Positions 49,131 to 62,430 are shown, counted from the stretch's first letter. The stretch: 64,000 nucleotides of DNA from Temnothorax longispinosus (GCF_030848805.1 NC_092369.1:5966661-6030660); one strand, 5' to 3'. Made by a program: numbers and translations. The notes: generated by a model from the letters alone, not told the origin.

Positions 49131-51250
49131 TATGTCAGCCATATGAGGAACTATCGATTCCGATTCTCGTATGTCAATCTTCGAAAATTTTCGATGATGC
49201 CGAACAAAAGAGCGTGGCTTGCGGGCAAAAGCAAGACATGTCCACAAACTGATACGTATGCGCCAGGTTTCGTCCGTCACAGGAGACAGAGTAATAAAAA
49301 GATGAGGGACTTAAAGAGCGGGCGAGAAGGACGAGCGAAGGGCCGGCCGGTTCTGAAATATTGCAGTTAGGTGGTACGTACGTACCTGAGCAGTGCCGGC
49401 TTGTTGACACTTGGCCCCTGGGCCGCTAAATCGCTTTGGAGTTAAGCATCCGCAGGCCTAAACGTCTCTCCCCTGCGGAGCCAGGGAATAACGCGAAAAA
49501 GAGAGAGCAACGCAATGCGGCTGTGGAACGCGCTCGAAGAACACTCCGCGCGGCATCTTTCTCTCTTTCTCTCGTCTTTCTCTCTCTCTCTCCTTCTCTC
49601 CTTCTCTCGTCTCGTTTCCAGTCCGACGAAGAGAGGACAGAGCGAAGAAGGCGAGCGCGAGAGGAACGGCGAATCTGCGGGATAAAGGATGCAAATGCTC
49701 GCGCCGACCATCAAAATCTAATTAACCAACGAAAGAACGAGCCCGGGCTAAAGCCAAAAAGATTCGAGGAAGAAAAAGGCGAGACTGGGGGGGGGGGGCG
49801 CAAGCGGAAGGTTTAGCGGTTCGAAGGTGTCAGAGACCGGTAAGGTTCGCTTATGCATATGCCAGGTCTCCTCCACCTACTACTCTTTCCCCTCTTCCTC
49901 ATCTCCCCCTTCTCCTCCCGCTCCCATCGCCTACAACTCCTTCGTCCAGACTCGCGAATGGGGGTGAGAGGACCAGAGCAAGGAAATCTCTATAGCAAAC
50001 GTCGTTACGAGCCGGGTTTATGTCGCTCGCCGCATATAACATTCGGCAGAACCGAAATTCGTCGGCGTGTAGCGGGAGTCCTAAATTATCCGCGTTCACT
50101 TTTAGAAGAAACACGTGGAACGGCATCGCACGTATCCGGGCCCTCATGCGTTTCTTTATTGACACTTTATTATCACGCCGAGCTCTGAAATTGCCCAACG
50201 ACCTTCTTACGATCGATTGCTCCTCGGGAGAACATGCAAAAGGGAAGAGAAATCGAGATATTAAAGAGAAATAAAACGCAACGCGTCGTGCAAGAGAGAG
50301 CAGCCGGTGCATCTCTTCGATTAGCTGAAGAGTCCAAAATATCACGGTAAATCCGTGAGCGGGGATAATGATCAATCGTCGATCGAATTGGTCGCGCATT
50401 TAGATTCGCTAACCCGCTCCGAGCTAAATTGAATTTGGCCGCGGCAAAAAAGTACTAACTTCATCGATCTCGGGAGTGTCGAAGATGAGTTCGAGTGCGC
50501 GCGCGGCGCGTCTCGAAGGTGGTTCGAAAAAGAGCTTCGGGGCCTTGGGTTAAATGCCAATCGAGTTGGAGCATTGTGGGTAGAAGGCCCCGGAGCTAAA
50601 GGGCCCGGGAGAGGGACCACGTGATATCGCGTCTGCGTTGTGTGTTACACGTTAGCGTGAGTGGTTGTTGGTTTATTAAGGTTATTGATGCGAGATCAGA
50701 TCTACAGTCGGATTAGTCAGGGCTGGGTTCTGATTCCTACCCGTCTACTCTCCATGCTCTTTTTCGCTCTCTCCCACCTCGCGCCCGTCTTATTACACGT
50801 GCCCTCATCTTGTATTTACCTTGCTCCTCTCACTCCCACGCGAAGATAAGTCTAGACATCAACCTCTCGTCAATAGACGCGTCTACATTGCGATCGGTAA
50901 GGGCCAACGTTCATTGTATGCGATCTGGGATTAATGTATCTTTTTATTTGTGCAAAGCAATTTTTAATAGAGTTAATACTTGTATATATTTTTCTGTGTA
51001 TTATTCTCATTTCATTTATTTATTTTCTCGAAGAAACTCTTTAAAGAATCCACATAATACATTTAAAAATCATAAAAATAAAGAAGAACTCTAACTTTTT
51101 CAAACGTACTTAAAGTATCTTTAGAATACGTCCTGGATTTCTATGTCGCTTGGAAAGACAATGGAATAATTTCTCGAGGTACTAGTATAAAAAGCTAAAA
51201 CGGCTTCAATTTATTTCTTCATTTATGTTCCGATTATTCAAGCAGGTCGA
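49131..51250. other. GC-rich block with CT tract and poly-G, then AT-rich
   Basis: 49131-50900 is mostly GC-rich. It includes a CT tract at 49558-49616, a run of 12 G at 49787-49798 and a C/T-rich section at 49865-49945. A 166-codon minus frame (50399-49899) overlaps plus frames; none is recognised. 50920-51250 is AT-rich. Confidence 0.4.
49558..49616. repeat. CT-rich simple repeat
   Basis: A long pyrimidine tract of CT, TTCT and CCTT units with a few G interruptions. Confidence 0.85.
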
Positions 51251-52624
51251 TTAAATCGCGGCAAAGAAGATCGTTTCTTTAATAAAAAGGAATTTTTCGC
51301 GAGGGACCGGTCCCTTTTCGAGGTCTGGATCTGGGACCAGGCAAACTGGCCAATCGCAGATCGAAGTAGTTTCCGATGTCAACGACTGCGACCTCCAACG
51401 TCTACCGCGGTCTGTTTTCAGGGATAATTCGCGATTCGTGTTGATCGTAATTCTTCTTTCTCTTTCATCGTCCTACCCGCCCCTCCGCTTACGAAGCCAC
51501 CCGCACTTGCGTCTCTGCCTGGAATTACAGGCGGATTTACAAGGAGCGGCGGATTTACAAGTCAGCCAAGAGTGGCCTTTCCTGTTCGTCGCGCCGAGTC
51601 CTGAAATCGTCGGAAAGTACCGAAAAAGCGGACCGCGCACGGAGCGCAAGCGGAATGCTCGAAAGAAACGATCGCGATTATTTCGATACATCGCCGGGGA
51701 CGATACAAAGACGTACCGAGCGCGGCCAGGTCGATGGCGGGTATCTAAGAGCCATGTTAGCTTGCAGGAATAAAACTCCTATAATCGCTCAATTTCTTCA
51801 TCGCAATTATTGCAATTAAGTAGTAAAGTTGAATTGAACGAAACCTCGAACAAAAAATAAATGTATCGATAAATCCGATTCATAGAAACAACAGGCACGA
51901 AAAAAAATATTCTCTTCGACGCGATATGTGTACAGAGATGCGACGGATGTACTCTTTCACTCGGCCAATTCCGAGAGGAATTCGGTTCGAGGAGCTGAGC
52001 TCACCCTAGTGGACCGTACACACCACGGAAGATCGGTTGGGGAGAGCCGAGTGACTCCTGGCATAAAGTAAAAATTCACTTTCGATCGCAATAAAAGTTC
52101 GGGAGCGCGCGATACACGGTGTGTGCATCGCGTCGAGCGCAATCCTCCGGCAACGAAAAGACATTAAAGTGTCGAGACACGCCCTGGAATTTGGTCAATA
52201 ACGTACCTCTTTCCTCTCCCGCGTTCTCTCCACCGGTCTCGCCCTCTTTCTCCCGTTCTCGCGCGAGATACGTCGACATTATCGCGGCGGAGACCCGGTA
52301 CAGTCGCGGGCATCCTAAAACAACAATGGAGGCATTAAGATGATCTACGGCCGAGTCGCTTGACCCTCTGATTCAAAAAAGGTATTCGAATCCATTCGAG
52401 AAAGAGAGCGCCGACCGGTGACGTCAGGTGGAAGAAGGAGCGAGCGAGCGGGAGAAAAAGAACGAGGAGGGTCTCCTCGCGGCGTTCGTGTGGGTGTCAG
52501 CTTAATGTTCCCGGTCCGAGTGTGGGTGACCATCGTGTGTCGAGTGTGAGTCGAGGTTTTAAGTTCCTCCTCGTACGGCCCGCGTGAGCGCACTTTCGAG
52601 CCTGATTAAATATATATTAGAAGC

Positions 52625-52625
<1 letters not shown>
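51251..52625. other. Mixed to GC-rich sequence, no gene
   Basis: Contains an 18-base-period doublet of GGCGGATTTACAAG (51530-51543 and 51548-51561) inside a 111-codon plus frame (51438-51773) whose product I do not recognise. 51790-51930 is AT-rich, and the remainder is CpG-bearing. Confidence 0.4.

Positions 52626-52629
<4 letters not shown>

Positions 52630-52666
<37 letters not shown>
52630..52666. repeat. Pure (GA)n microsatellite
   Basis: About 18 uninterrupted GA units, the longest perfect dinucleotide run in the window. Confidence 0.95.
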
Positions 52667-52669
<3 letters not shown>

Positions 52670-55600
52670 CGCGTGAGGAGGCGCAAGGGAAGTGGGGAAC
52701 TGACTCACGGCGGGGGGTGTGGTATTTTTTCAAGAGAGCGAGCAAGTGGGGCCCCATGGTCAAAGGGTGCGGTCGGTACCAAATCCCTAAGCGAGAAATG
52801 CGATGACGCTCTCATCTCGTTACTATCCGCAAGTATTCTTTCCAAATATCATATCGTTAATCGTGAAATCGCGAATCTGAGATAATATATTGTTAATGAA
52901 TAATATTGAATCATATACATTATATCTTTATTGAATCAGTTTTCATAATCTCGTTTCTCGTTTTCTTCAACCTCCATTTATTTGATCATTTTAACGTTCA
53001 ATTGTATTATTTCATAATTTTAATATTCAATTGTACGATTTTACCGATTCGAGAAATTATCTTAAAACATGACGTTTTACATTACAATAACTTATCACTT
53101 CCCGAGCTAAACGTGGCTAAACCTTTCATATTTGAGATCGTGCTACATGTTGGAGAGATTAAGAGACGTAAAATATGGCGATGCATATTCTTGGCAATGT
53201 TCTATCAAAAGAGGTAAGGTAAATCTTGATTTCCCAACAACAGCCGCAGGACGAACGAATATGAAGGAATCTCACGATCAGTTACGAAATCAGAAACTCC
53301 CGCGGGAATGTTTCAGACAGGTTGGTCGTCGTTACAAGGTCGAAACCAATCCGCCCTACGGATGATGTCCAGACCAGATCCTGCCATTACGATCGGCTCA
53401 TTAGGTAGCCAAACATTTTCACGGACACCCGGTAGCGCGTTAATGACTGATGACCGGAAAACGTAACCAGAAGACCTAATTGGTAAATGAGACTACCTGG
53501 AGTAGCAGCTTTCTTCCAGCTCCTTATTTATTCGTTCGTTTCGCCCTAGTCTACTGTCTTCAGTCCTTAGTTCCATATCGATGCTTGTCGTCCCTTATTA
53601 ATGAGCCGAAGATAAATTCGGAGACGCGATACAACCGACGCTGCTTGGGGGAGCGCCTTTCTCATATTTCCGAGCAGTGATGAGACGAAAGTGCGGTGAA
53701 GGGTGATCTACATCATTAGAATTAACGAGAGCCCACCGATCTCTTAATGGATACGCACAAGTGGCAACGAATGTTTTATCCGGGTGACTTATTACTATCG
53801 CAGAGTAAACGCATCGGTCCATCTGAGAGAATCGTTCAACCTCTGGATAGTCCTGATGTTCGTGTTCAATCGAATGAATGACGTTAATCTAATAAGGTAA
53901 ATAAGGTATAAAAATGTCCGCGTGATATGACAAATAGAAATTTAATATTACATATACTGATTTTTATGTTATCGATTACTACACATATACGATACACATT
54001 TTATCCGATACTAAATGTAGAATAAAATATAAATGACTTAATAAAATATAAATAACTTGATGAAAAAAGTGAGATATTCGCTCAAGCTTCTTATTTACAA
54101 GAGTGATAATTATTTGTAAAAATTTATTTAAAAAATAACAAATCTAAATTTTAATGTTTTTCCGACATGCGATATTGTATGACAATGTCACATTACGGGC
54201 AATTATTATCGCGTCGGAAATGGAGACGGGGATGTGCAGGACAACGGGGGAGGCATTGTAACGAGACGGTCAGAGATAAGTCATAATAGTGGCTCACTCG
54301 ATGTTGTTAGGAGTCAACAGAGGATCGCGCCGAGATAGCGCGTTAATGCACGCATTTATTTGAAATATTAAACCTCGAGGAACGGAGAAAGAAGAAGCGA
54401 GTGTGCCCGCTCGCTCCGCGAGGTCGGGCCGTGTTAAGAGGGAAGACACGAGAAGGGACAATTATAAATGATGATAATTAGCAAAGATCTTAACCGGTCA
54501 CTCCGTGACTTTACAGTTGTAATCGTGCGCATCGAGGGACTACACTCTGGATCTCTCTACAGGGTGATTTTACGATAGCCACGGCGTGGAATTTGAAAAC
54601 TTATCGGATAATCTAGTATAACGTTATAAAGATGAAATCTAATTTGTTTTATTTAAAAAAATATGTAGATATTAAAATTTAAATATTTGATTCTGTAAAT
54701 ATTCAAAGTGTTGTAATTTACAAGAAGAAATTAGATTCCTCCGTTAAAAAAAATAGGACTATGTAAGTTTTCTATAAAACTTCTATAAATATATGGTTCT
54801 TTCATCCACATAAATATTCATCATTACGAAAAAAAAAGATAAAATTATGCTAATAAAAGAAAAGAATTTTAATCTTAAATATATCCGCCCGGCTTCGATT
54901 AACAAAAGGTCCGAAGAATTTGATCTCATCCTACGGCAAGAATCGTTTTAATCCGATGTGCAAAAGGAACAATCTCTTTCTCTCTCAAAGACACACAGAC
55001 TGATTGTTTCTCTCTCGCCTATGTGTTACACCTACCTAAGAAGAAATCTCAGACAACCGTTGATCGAATCAACACTGACTAACAGAGTGATACCACAAAC
55101 TCACTCTCTCCTTTTTCTTCTGCTTCTCTTTCTCCTCCTAATTATTAATGTTCTCGAGCACGCGGAGATAAACCTCAGAATCATCGTCGAAGTATTCAAA
55201 GCCTTCTCGCTCGGCCTCTCGTTATTGAATATGAATGATTAATTAAGAACATCTCACAATCCGCCAGCTCGTCATTCGATCCCTCCTCTCACTAAAAACA
55301 AACTTTGAATACTATGTATTCGATATTGTACGATACCTGCATAGGAAATGAATATTTGATATTGGAAGATTATTATATAAAGAGATGTGCAAAAGATAAC
55401 TACATATAATATAAATAGTACATTTTATTATTTGAGAAAATTATAATTTATAGTATCTGAGTTATGTAAAAAGAAATATAATTATTTGAAATAATAGCAT
55501 TATTTGAATTAAAATTTGCAAAATCCGAATACATGTATATTCCTATAATAATATCTCAAATTAAAATCTCTCTCACATAATTTTTCATTAATTTACATGG

Positions 55601-56940
55601 TGTGTTCAATTATTAATTTAATTAAATTTCTATATAGCCACAAAAAATCATAAAAACGATTGAAAATAAGATATTCCCGCAGCAAACAAATACTGTCAGG
55701 TGTGTCAGCTTTCAATTACAACAAACCGAATCCACCTCGACGAGCAGCTCGTCGAGGTCAGAACCCGATTCCTCTCGGAGTGTTATCATCGATTTCAATT
55801 ATACATATCGATCCGCGCGCATTCGACGTGCGCACAGGCCTCTTTGTTCATTTCCACACGTCGAGAGAGTTCATCTCTGTAGACCTTTGCTACAATGACT
55901 GGAGAGAGGAAAAAAAGAGCCGGCAACACAACAGAGCCAACTGATACAATATTCATTTACTGCTGCGTGTGTCTATGCTTCATAATGTCACGGCGGGGGG
56001 ATCGAGGGGCAAGATGAAGCAAAAAGAGACAGAGAAAGAGAGTTGCATTCAAATGAAGGAATGCCGGGGGCGGTGGGATGGGGTGGGGTAGGTGGGACTC
56101 CAGGATGACACTTCTCGTAGGTGATTTATACCCGCTGGTCGAATGACCATCATCTCGTGGAAAGATCTACAGGATCTCCGAGACGCGCTTAGTTAGTCGC
56201 TGAACGAAGGATAGTTAGTCCCTACGATGGGCATACAGGCGAATGTGAAGGCTGGGGGAAGGTAGGGACTTAACGTATAATAGAGGCCTTATGTAATCTG
56301 AAACATATAATTCCGCCGTACTCTCGTTACTCCCATCTAAGATCACCGTTTGTTTAATCGCCGACGTTCAATTGCATTGTTACAAAATCGGCCGGCTGGA
56401 CCGAAGATCTAAAAGGCTGCTCGGACGAGAAAAATTATTATCGGAACGTGAATATAATAATTACATTGCGTCTGCTTTCGATATGAGAAAGTAAACGAGA
56501 AAGTAAAAATCGGACGTATTCAAGGGGGAACTATCGATTGTGCGGCATAAAATCACCTCCCGCAGACGGAGGTGCGAGGCACGAAGGAACAAAAGCGCGT
56601 CTACGAGTGCACTCCGAAAAAGAATTAACACAATAGCTCTCGCCAACTTTGATTGGCCAGCCGACTCGCGAAGTTAAGTGCATATTCCCCGAGGCAAACA
56701 ATGTTAAAATAGCACAGACGGCAATAGGTCGACCGTGGCGCGAAGTTATCCCCCTTTCTTTCTCCAGGGTAAGTATGCGTACAAGTACTCGCATTAACTG
56801 TGTAAATAGCTATTTGTCTTACGAGTGGTTGGATAAGAATTAGTGTTTTAACGCCGAGGAGACACGAAAAGAAAGAAGCGGAAATGGCGTCGCGGGTCTC
56901 AAGTATCTCTCTTCGAGTGGATTTTTGCTACTTCTCTTAC
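52667..56940. other. Mostly AT-rich with scattered mixed blocks
   Basis: AT-rich at 52880-53110, 53880-54190, 54590-54890, 55250-55660 and patches between. Mixed or GC-richer at 52667-52850, 53220-53850, 54190-54560, 55660-56420 and 56560-56930. Two copies of TTTTAA-TTCAATTGTA lie about 30 bases apart near 52990-53035. TAGCGCGTTAATG occurs at about 53431 and AGCGCGTTAATG at about 54337, too short to call a family. Open frames are under 105 codons and not recognisable. Confidence 0.4.
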
Positions 56941-56945
56941 TCTCT

Positions 56946-57480
56946 ATCCATTTCCACGATTTTCTCATAAAATCCGAAAAAATTGTTGCCAATACTTCTC
57001 CGTAAAGCACCTTTTAATAAAATAACCACGTATGTTATTAACAATAACGGGCCGCTTAATGCATTTTCAATATATAACGCGATTGATTTATCGTTCAAGC
57101 GTACGTATGTAACTTGAGAAATTAACGACAAATATATATCAAAACAATGGAATGTCGAAACAATGTTTAAAATGACGGAAGTTATTACGCACAATATTCT
57201 GCATTGTATCTGCGGCAATTTCACGCTAGTTCCACGCTTCCCTGACCAATCGTGGAAGTCAACAAATTACTGATGCTTTTGCGAAAGAGGATTTCCAGGT
57301 GCAATAAAATAAACCATTTACATTTATGGAATAATAGCAAACCACTCAATGCAGTTTTTAGAAATAATTCCACGCTTTCCTGATAAATTGTATAAATTGC
57401 GTGAGAGCAACAAATTAGAGAAAAAATCATATTACAACAAGAATCTTTTGTTCAGCTATACATACAACGATCATTAATTT
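56946..57480 (+). pseudogene. Diverged tandem repeat, probable ankyrin-type gene relic
   Basis: Plus-strand translation gives four degenerate units. Unit 1 (about 56970-57085) reads KLLPILLRKAPFNKI then NNNGPLNAFSIYNAIDL. Unit 3 (about 57265-57365) reads KLLMLLRKRISRCNKI then NNSKPLNAVFRNNSTL. Their DNA aligns too, with synonymous differences such as CCG/CCA and CTT/CTC in the shared P-L-N-A codons. Unit 2 contains HNILHCICGNFTLV near 57190 and unit 4 contains NLLFSYTYNDH near 57442. A repeated TTCCACG word marks three unit edges (56950, 57230, 57368). The pattern of a KLLxxLL helix followed by a PLHxA-like box is that of ankyrin repeats, here spaced 34-50 codons apart rather than the usual 33. 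Units lie in two frames with stops between them, so no intact protein remains. Duplication is seen; the ankyrin assignment is inference. Confidence 0.38.
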
Positions 57481-57948
57481 CGATGCTTTCGCAAATTTAT
57501 TCGATAGGGAATTATCGAGATTTGGTAGTCTAATTAATTCAATGATTAATTTAGAGAGAACTACCTGCGAGTAATGTGAATTTTTAATAGTCGGTCTACA
57601 ATACGATTATCTCCATCTGCTTTATTAATCGACTTTTGTGACGCGACCATGTCGATCGTTAATTATATCAACTACTTTGAATATCTATCTCGTTTACTTA
57701 ATGGACAGAGGAATGCAATATTTCACAGATCAATAAAAAAATGAAACGATCACGAAAGATCATAAGATAAATTCATCATGTTGCAAACTATTCCTTATAT
57801 AAACTCTATAAGCTGTATATTACTTATATGTAAAGCATCATTTTATTTCAAAATGTATAATTATCTTAATTAAGTATCGAAGTCGCATGGTCGTATGATA
57901 TGCGACAGAAATTACTTATGTGGGTGGATTAGCAATAAGTGTCTCGCA
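57481..57948. other. AT-rich stretch, nothing assigned
   Basis: AT-rich with no frame of note. GATGCTTTCGCAAA near 57482 echoes GATGCTTTTGCGAAA in the repeat units to the left and may be the edge of a fifth unit. Confidence 0.45.
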
Positions 57949-58593
57949 TTATAATAAATTTGCATAACGCGTACTTATTGACGCTTCAGCAGTTTTGATT
58001 GGCACGGTATATCTCCACGCTCGAACGTCGACAGCAACATTGTCCAGAGAAATAGCTAATCGGTAGCGCGGACAAACCAACAAATCTCGTGCTAGCAAGT
58101 GAGTTTTGAAATCACAACATCTTCGCGCGTTAAGGACAAAAAGATTCGAAGAACGCGAATTGTCGTCGATGTGTGGAGAAACGCGAGTTGAGGCTAACGA
58201 AGCTGCAGGCAAATGTACACACAAAGTCAACGTCGTGAGTTCATGAACCGTGAAGAAGTAGAAGAAGAAGACAACGACCAAAAAAACGGCGTTGGAGAAG
58301 AGGAGAGAATAGAAGAGAGGAACCGGCGCCACTCTTCGAAACGGTGCCCCGTCCGGCTCGATCTTCGTGGTGTGCAGGGCTCGCGCGCCAACTCGCGGGG
58401 GTAAACAGACGAAATTATATCGAAGAAAAATTACCTCGAGATAATAGTGATTAATGATCGGCCGGGTGGGCGCGTGTGCGTGGAAAAAGGTACGTGTGCG
58501 TGCGCGTCGGTACGTCGATGCCCGGTAAAATATGATACTCGGTAAACTCTCCTCTCCACTAACGTCGCTTCTATCCCCCTCGCGCCCTCTCAA
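57949..58593 (-). other. Long ATG-less open frame, minus strand
   Basis: A 214-codon frame without any internal Met and with a TTG at its upstream limit. Residues about 91-116 form a strongly hydrophobic Phe/Val stretch, but this is the minus-strand reading of a GAAGAAG purine tract at about 58255-58320. The C-terminal half has even composition. I see no convincing acceptor ahead of it. It could be an internal exon, but a composition artefact is more likely. Confidence 0.15.
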
Positions 58594-61500
58594 ACGTTCC
58601 CCTATATCGCGACTCCACTATGCGGTTCCAACCATCGACTTTGGCGACACGAATCGTCACGGAGGACCGCAGCGATGAAAGAAGAATGCGAGAGGAGCCA
58701 GACGCAGCAATCTTCTCTAATTAACACATTGAGACTAATCAGAGGTAGTTATTCCCGTTCGGGTCCAATCGTCTAGATTTAACTTCGCCTAAATTAATTC
58801 TTATTATTTCTGCGACTCGTACTCTGCGACCAACGACATTTCGCACGATAGACAACGATTTGCCTTGTTGATATATGCTATTTGTACAGTTTTTATAATG
58901 AATAAATATCAAGTTGCTACACACAAAGTTTATATAATTAAAAGTAGAGAAAAATGTTTCTCTCGAATCATCTTTGAAATACAATGGTTCATGTAACAAA
59001 GTATTATATAATTTCCGCAATCTATCATCATCCTAATTAATAAAAGAAACAATCACATGAGGTATAATTAGATAGATCGATGGTAATAGGCTGCAATTTT
59101 TTTGTTTTATAAAGCTGATTGACAAAGGGTTAAATGTGGCTCTCGTTTTTTTTTCTCGTTCAAGACGCGCTTCTCCGCGAAGTTGTCAATGACAATGACT
59201 GGCCCGCTCCCTCGTCCCCTCCCGCCCCGCCCAGGAAGGAGAGAAGACGCGTAGTGGGGAAACTGGTTTAAATATTTTCTGGGCACGTGTTTTACATAGG
59301 TAGAGATATACCCGCTCCTCTCCACGCACGCTCGAATGTATAAGGCCCCGCGTCGCTATCTCGGGTCAGATCTCGGCGGTGATCTTCAGCTCTCATTTTT
59401 TCGTACGGTCACTCCGCTATTATGCTCATCCACGAGGGACTCTCGGGAACTCGTTTGTGTACAAAAGCCCCCCCGGCCGTTATTAATTATCGCGATACGG
59501 TATGCTCGCGTACGGAGAAAATTCGACATGGGCGAGACCCGCTTGCGAGAGATTTCCTCGCAATGCAACACAGGAAAGGTATTAACAGGCAGTATAAAAT
59601 ATCGTATATTACATACCTTTTCGCAGTTTTATATCCAAATTCGATGTAATATTTTTTTTCAAACATTCAAAGCAACACACGATTATAACCGAGTTATATT
59701 TTTAAGATTTTCATAAATTTCTCGAAATTACAATATTTTAATTAATGTTTTAGATCCACCATTTAAATAAAATTGTAAACAAAATACTTGATCTTTGCTC
59801 ATTTGCTGGAAATAATTTGAATCACAAAAGGGTGATTCTTTCCCTTATAATTACGCAACGTGCGACACAATATATATTAACATTCGCTAACGTGAATATT
59901 TTTTAAGGCACAATCAGATCACAATATTTTTCAAAAAGCAATAAAAGGTAGCTTCATATTCAATCACGTGTAAACAATTTGGCATAAAATAAAATATGTA
60001 CGATATTCCTCTATTAAATATAGTCAAGCGAATCTTGAAAGCAGACTAATTGTTATCAATCACCCAATTTATTAATTAATGTAAGTAAAAATATAAAATT
60101 ATAATAAACAGTTATATAAAAATTCTTGATGCAGACGAGTTATCTCTCCCAAAGATCACTGTTTCCTCGATGATTTGAAAACACATTATGCCTCAAGATC
60201 CGCCTTTCTTTCATGCATTTTTGTCATGTTTACGTCGGTGAGAAAAAAAAACTACTCACCGTCCCGACGAGCGCCACGGCTTTTCCGCAGGATTCGACGT
60301 TGTCCGCCTCCGTCACCCAAGTTCGTTCGACTCACTCGCACGATTGTACCGAAGTTAATTAGGTTAAATGCGCGATCGTCACCCGAGAGCCTCGATCGAA
60401 TTTAATCACGATCGTCGCGTTTAATATTCCGCAGGTAATTGATACAATTCGAGTAGATTACGCCGCAACCTACGTGCCGCTCGCGCCGAGCTACATGCGC
60501 GTAAAATCACTGTTCTAATGATGCTAAAATCACGCGTTATTCCGCATCGGCGGAATTTTACAAAAAGAAAGCGAAAGCGATGCGACTTTCGATAAAACGA
60601 TAAACGGCGAGGCTCAATTTATTCATTGTCGATTAACCGATCGTTAATTCAGCTTTCTCTACTGTGTGCCGTCGTCATTCGTATTTACATCAGCACATAT
60701 CAACGGCATAAACGCGTATATAAACAAAGCCAAGATGTTTACAAACCGTCGTTAATTGGCTCCGGTCCGGTCGAGCCTGTTCGCGAGCGAACAACGCGAC
60801 GAGGAACAATTCAGCGTGAATTCGTCGTCGAATCGTGATTCAAGTCACGGAACACTTTTCGTCGATCGAACTCAGGGATCCACCGCGTACGAGAGGAGGA
60901 CAGGAGTATCTCTTTCCCTCCGGCCTTGAATGGAATCGCAACAGGCTACCTGAAAACAGTCTACGTTACGATAGGCTTTTTTCTCGCAAACGGCCATTAT
61001 GCCGGCAGCCGGCCCAAGGTGCTCGATGTACGATGCTTACGTATCGGCGTTGCTTCGGTGCTCCGGTGCCCGAGCCGGTGTCCGTTGACCGGAGTATCAC
61101 GTCGATCGACGAAATCGCACGCCGCGTCGATCGAGATAATTAGCGGGATCACACCGCGTTGTCACACGCGAAACGCGACTAGAACCTGCGGAGTACGGAG
61201 CCCGTGACGGAAAAAAGGGCGCGAGCTTTTGCCATTAACTGGCGACCGCGAATCAAACATCAAACTAGCCGGCAACTTCACACTTCACGGAATTAACTAC
61301 GCGAGCGCGCGGGAATACGCCGCGACGGGCCTCGGTGCGGCTGGCGCCATCTCTCGCGGCGGGCGCGAACCGAGATAGAGGCGTGACGTCACGGCCGGCG
61401 CCAATTTGCCGCGTACGAATTTTCCGGAGTCGCAGAGTGCGGTCGGTCACGAAAATGATCTTCGACGGATTTCGGATGGATTTCGCCGATCGTGTGCGAA

Positions 61501-62092
61501 AAATTCATCGCCACGTAGACTGTCGTCAATTCCACCGTCAATTCCGTCGTCAATTCCGTCGGAGTCAACGAGTCGCAGGCGCGGTGAGTAATAATCCTCT
61601 CACATCGTTGACGCACAGTGCGTTCGGCGCAGAACGTAACGGTTATGGTCTTTATTCGATTTCAGATTCACTTGCCCGTCGTGTAGATTATTACCATATA
61701 GGCACATGAATTGTCGCATATCGCCCAACGACGCCAAATATAAGATGACAGGCTTCGCTACAAACGTCGGCACTGTGTAAGTACGCATTAATTACAACCT
61801 CCCGGCGAAGGAGCCTGGGGTGAGCTAGGGGGGGGAGGGGGGAGGAATAAAAAATATATATCAATTAAACCTGCATATATGTTCGTATATATTGTTATTT
61901 GAATCATCGAAGTTGAAGAATATGCCACTCTTAATCGCTATTTATGTAGTTATTGCATTATTAACAATTACATTGTTAAATTCATAGAAATATTATACTA
62001 AACATTTTATACGTAGAATTCGTTAAATATTATACTTCATTTGTCATTTTTGACCATTTTTATGAGTCGCCACTGCTCCTACTCAATATGTC
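58594..62092. other. Mixed blocks and AT-rich gaps
   Basis: 58740-59110, 59600-60240 and 61850-62090 are AT-rich. 59140-59590 and 60250-61830 are CpG-bearing. Notable small items are a perfect hairpin ATTCCGC-ATCG-GCGGAAT at 60539-60556, a G-rich run at 61826-61847 and a 12-base minisatellite at 61525-61560. The many frames here are short and overlapping. Confidence 0.4.
61525..61560. repeat. 12-base tandem repeat, three copies
   Basis: GTCAATTCC(A/G)(C/T)C is repeated three times head to tail; the last two copies are identical. Confidence 0.9.
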
Positions 62093-62160
62093 GTTAATTT
62101 AACAAAACAATGTTAATTTAACCAAACCAAAGTAGTTAAAATAATATTGTTTTGTGTTAA
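62093..62160. repeat. Short imperfect inverted repeat with doubled TTAATTTAA word
   Basis: TTAACAAAACAAT (62099-62111) pairs with ATTGTTTTGTGTTAA (62146-62160), apart from a two-base bulge, across a 34-base spacer. GTTAATTTAAC occurs at about 62093 and again at 62112. It lies in AT-rich DNA, has no clear target-site duplication, and could be a small MITE relic or chance. Confidence 0.3.
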
Positions 62161-62430
62161 GATAATAAATTTCGACACACATGACAGTTAAAAATAACAA
62201 AATTTTATTTTAACTCAAAAGCCATTGGTTCAAATTGCATCATTATTTAATATTTAACAGTGTACGCGGCAAATTACATCATTAATTATATAATATTGTC
62301 ATCAATTCCGTTTTATTTGACGCGTGCGAGATACTCGTTGCAACGGAATATGCCGACTTCCATCCCGGAATTCTTAAAATTATAACCGCGCACGGAAGTT
62401 CGCGAGAGGTAATCGGGGGAATTTTCTCGG

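Noticed and set aside
56937..57430. Two minus-strand frames sharing ALSG-LL
   Set aside because: The similarity is the reverse reading of the plus-strand repeat; the plus-strand boxes (PLNA, ILHC) explain it better.
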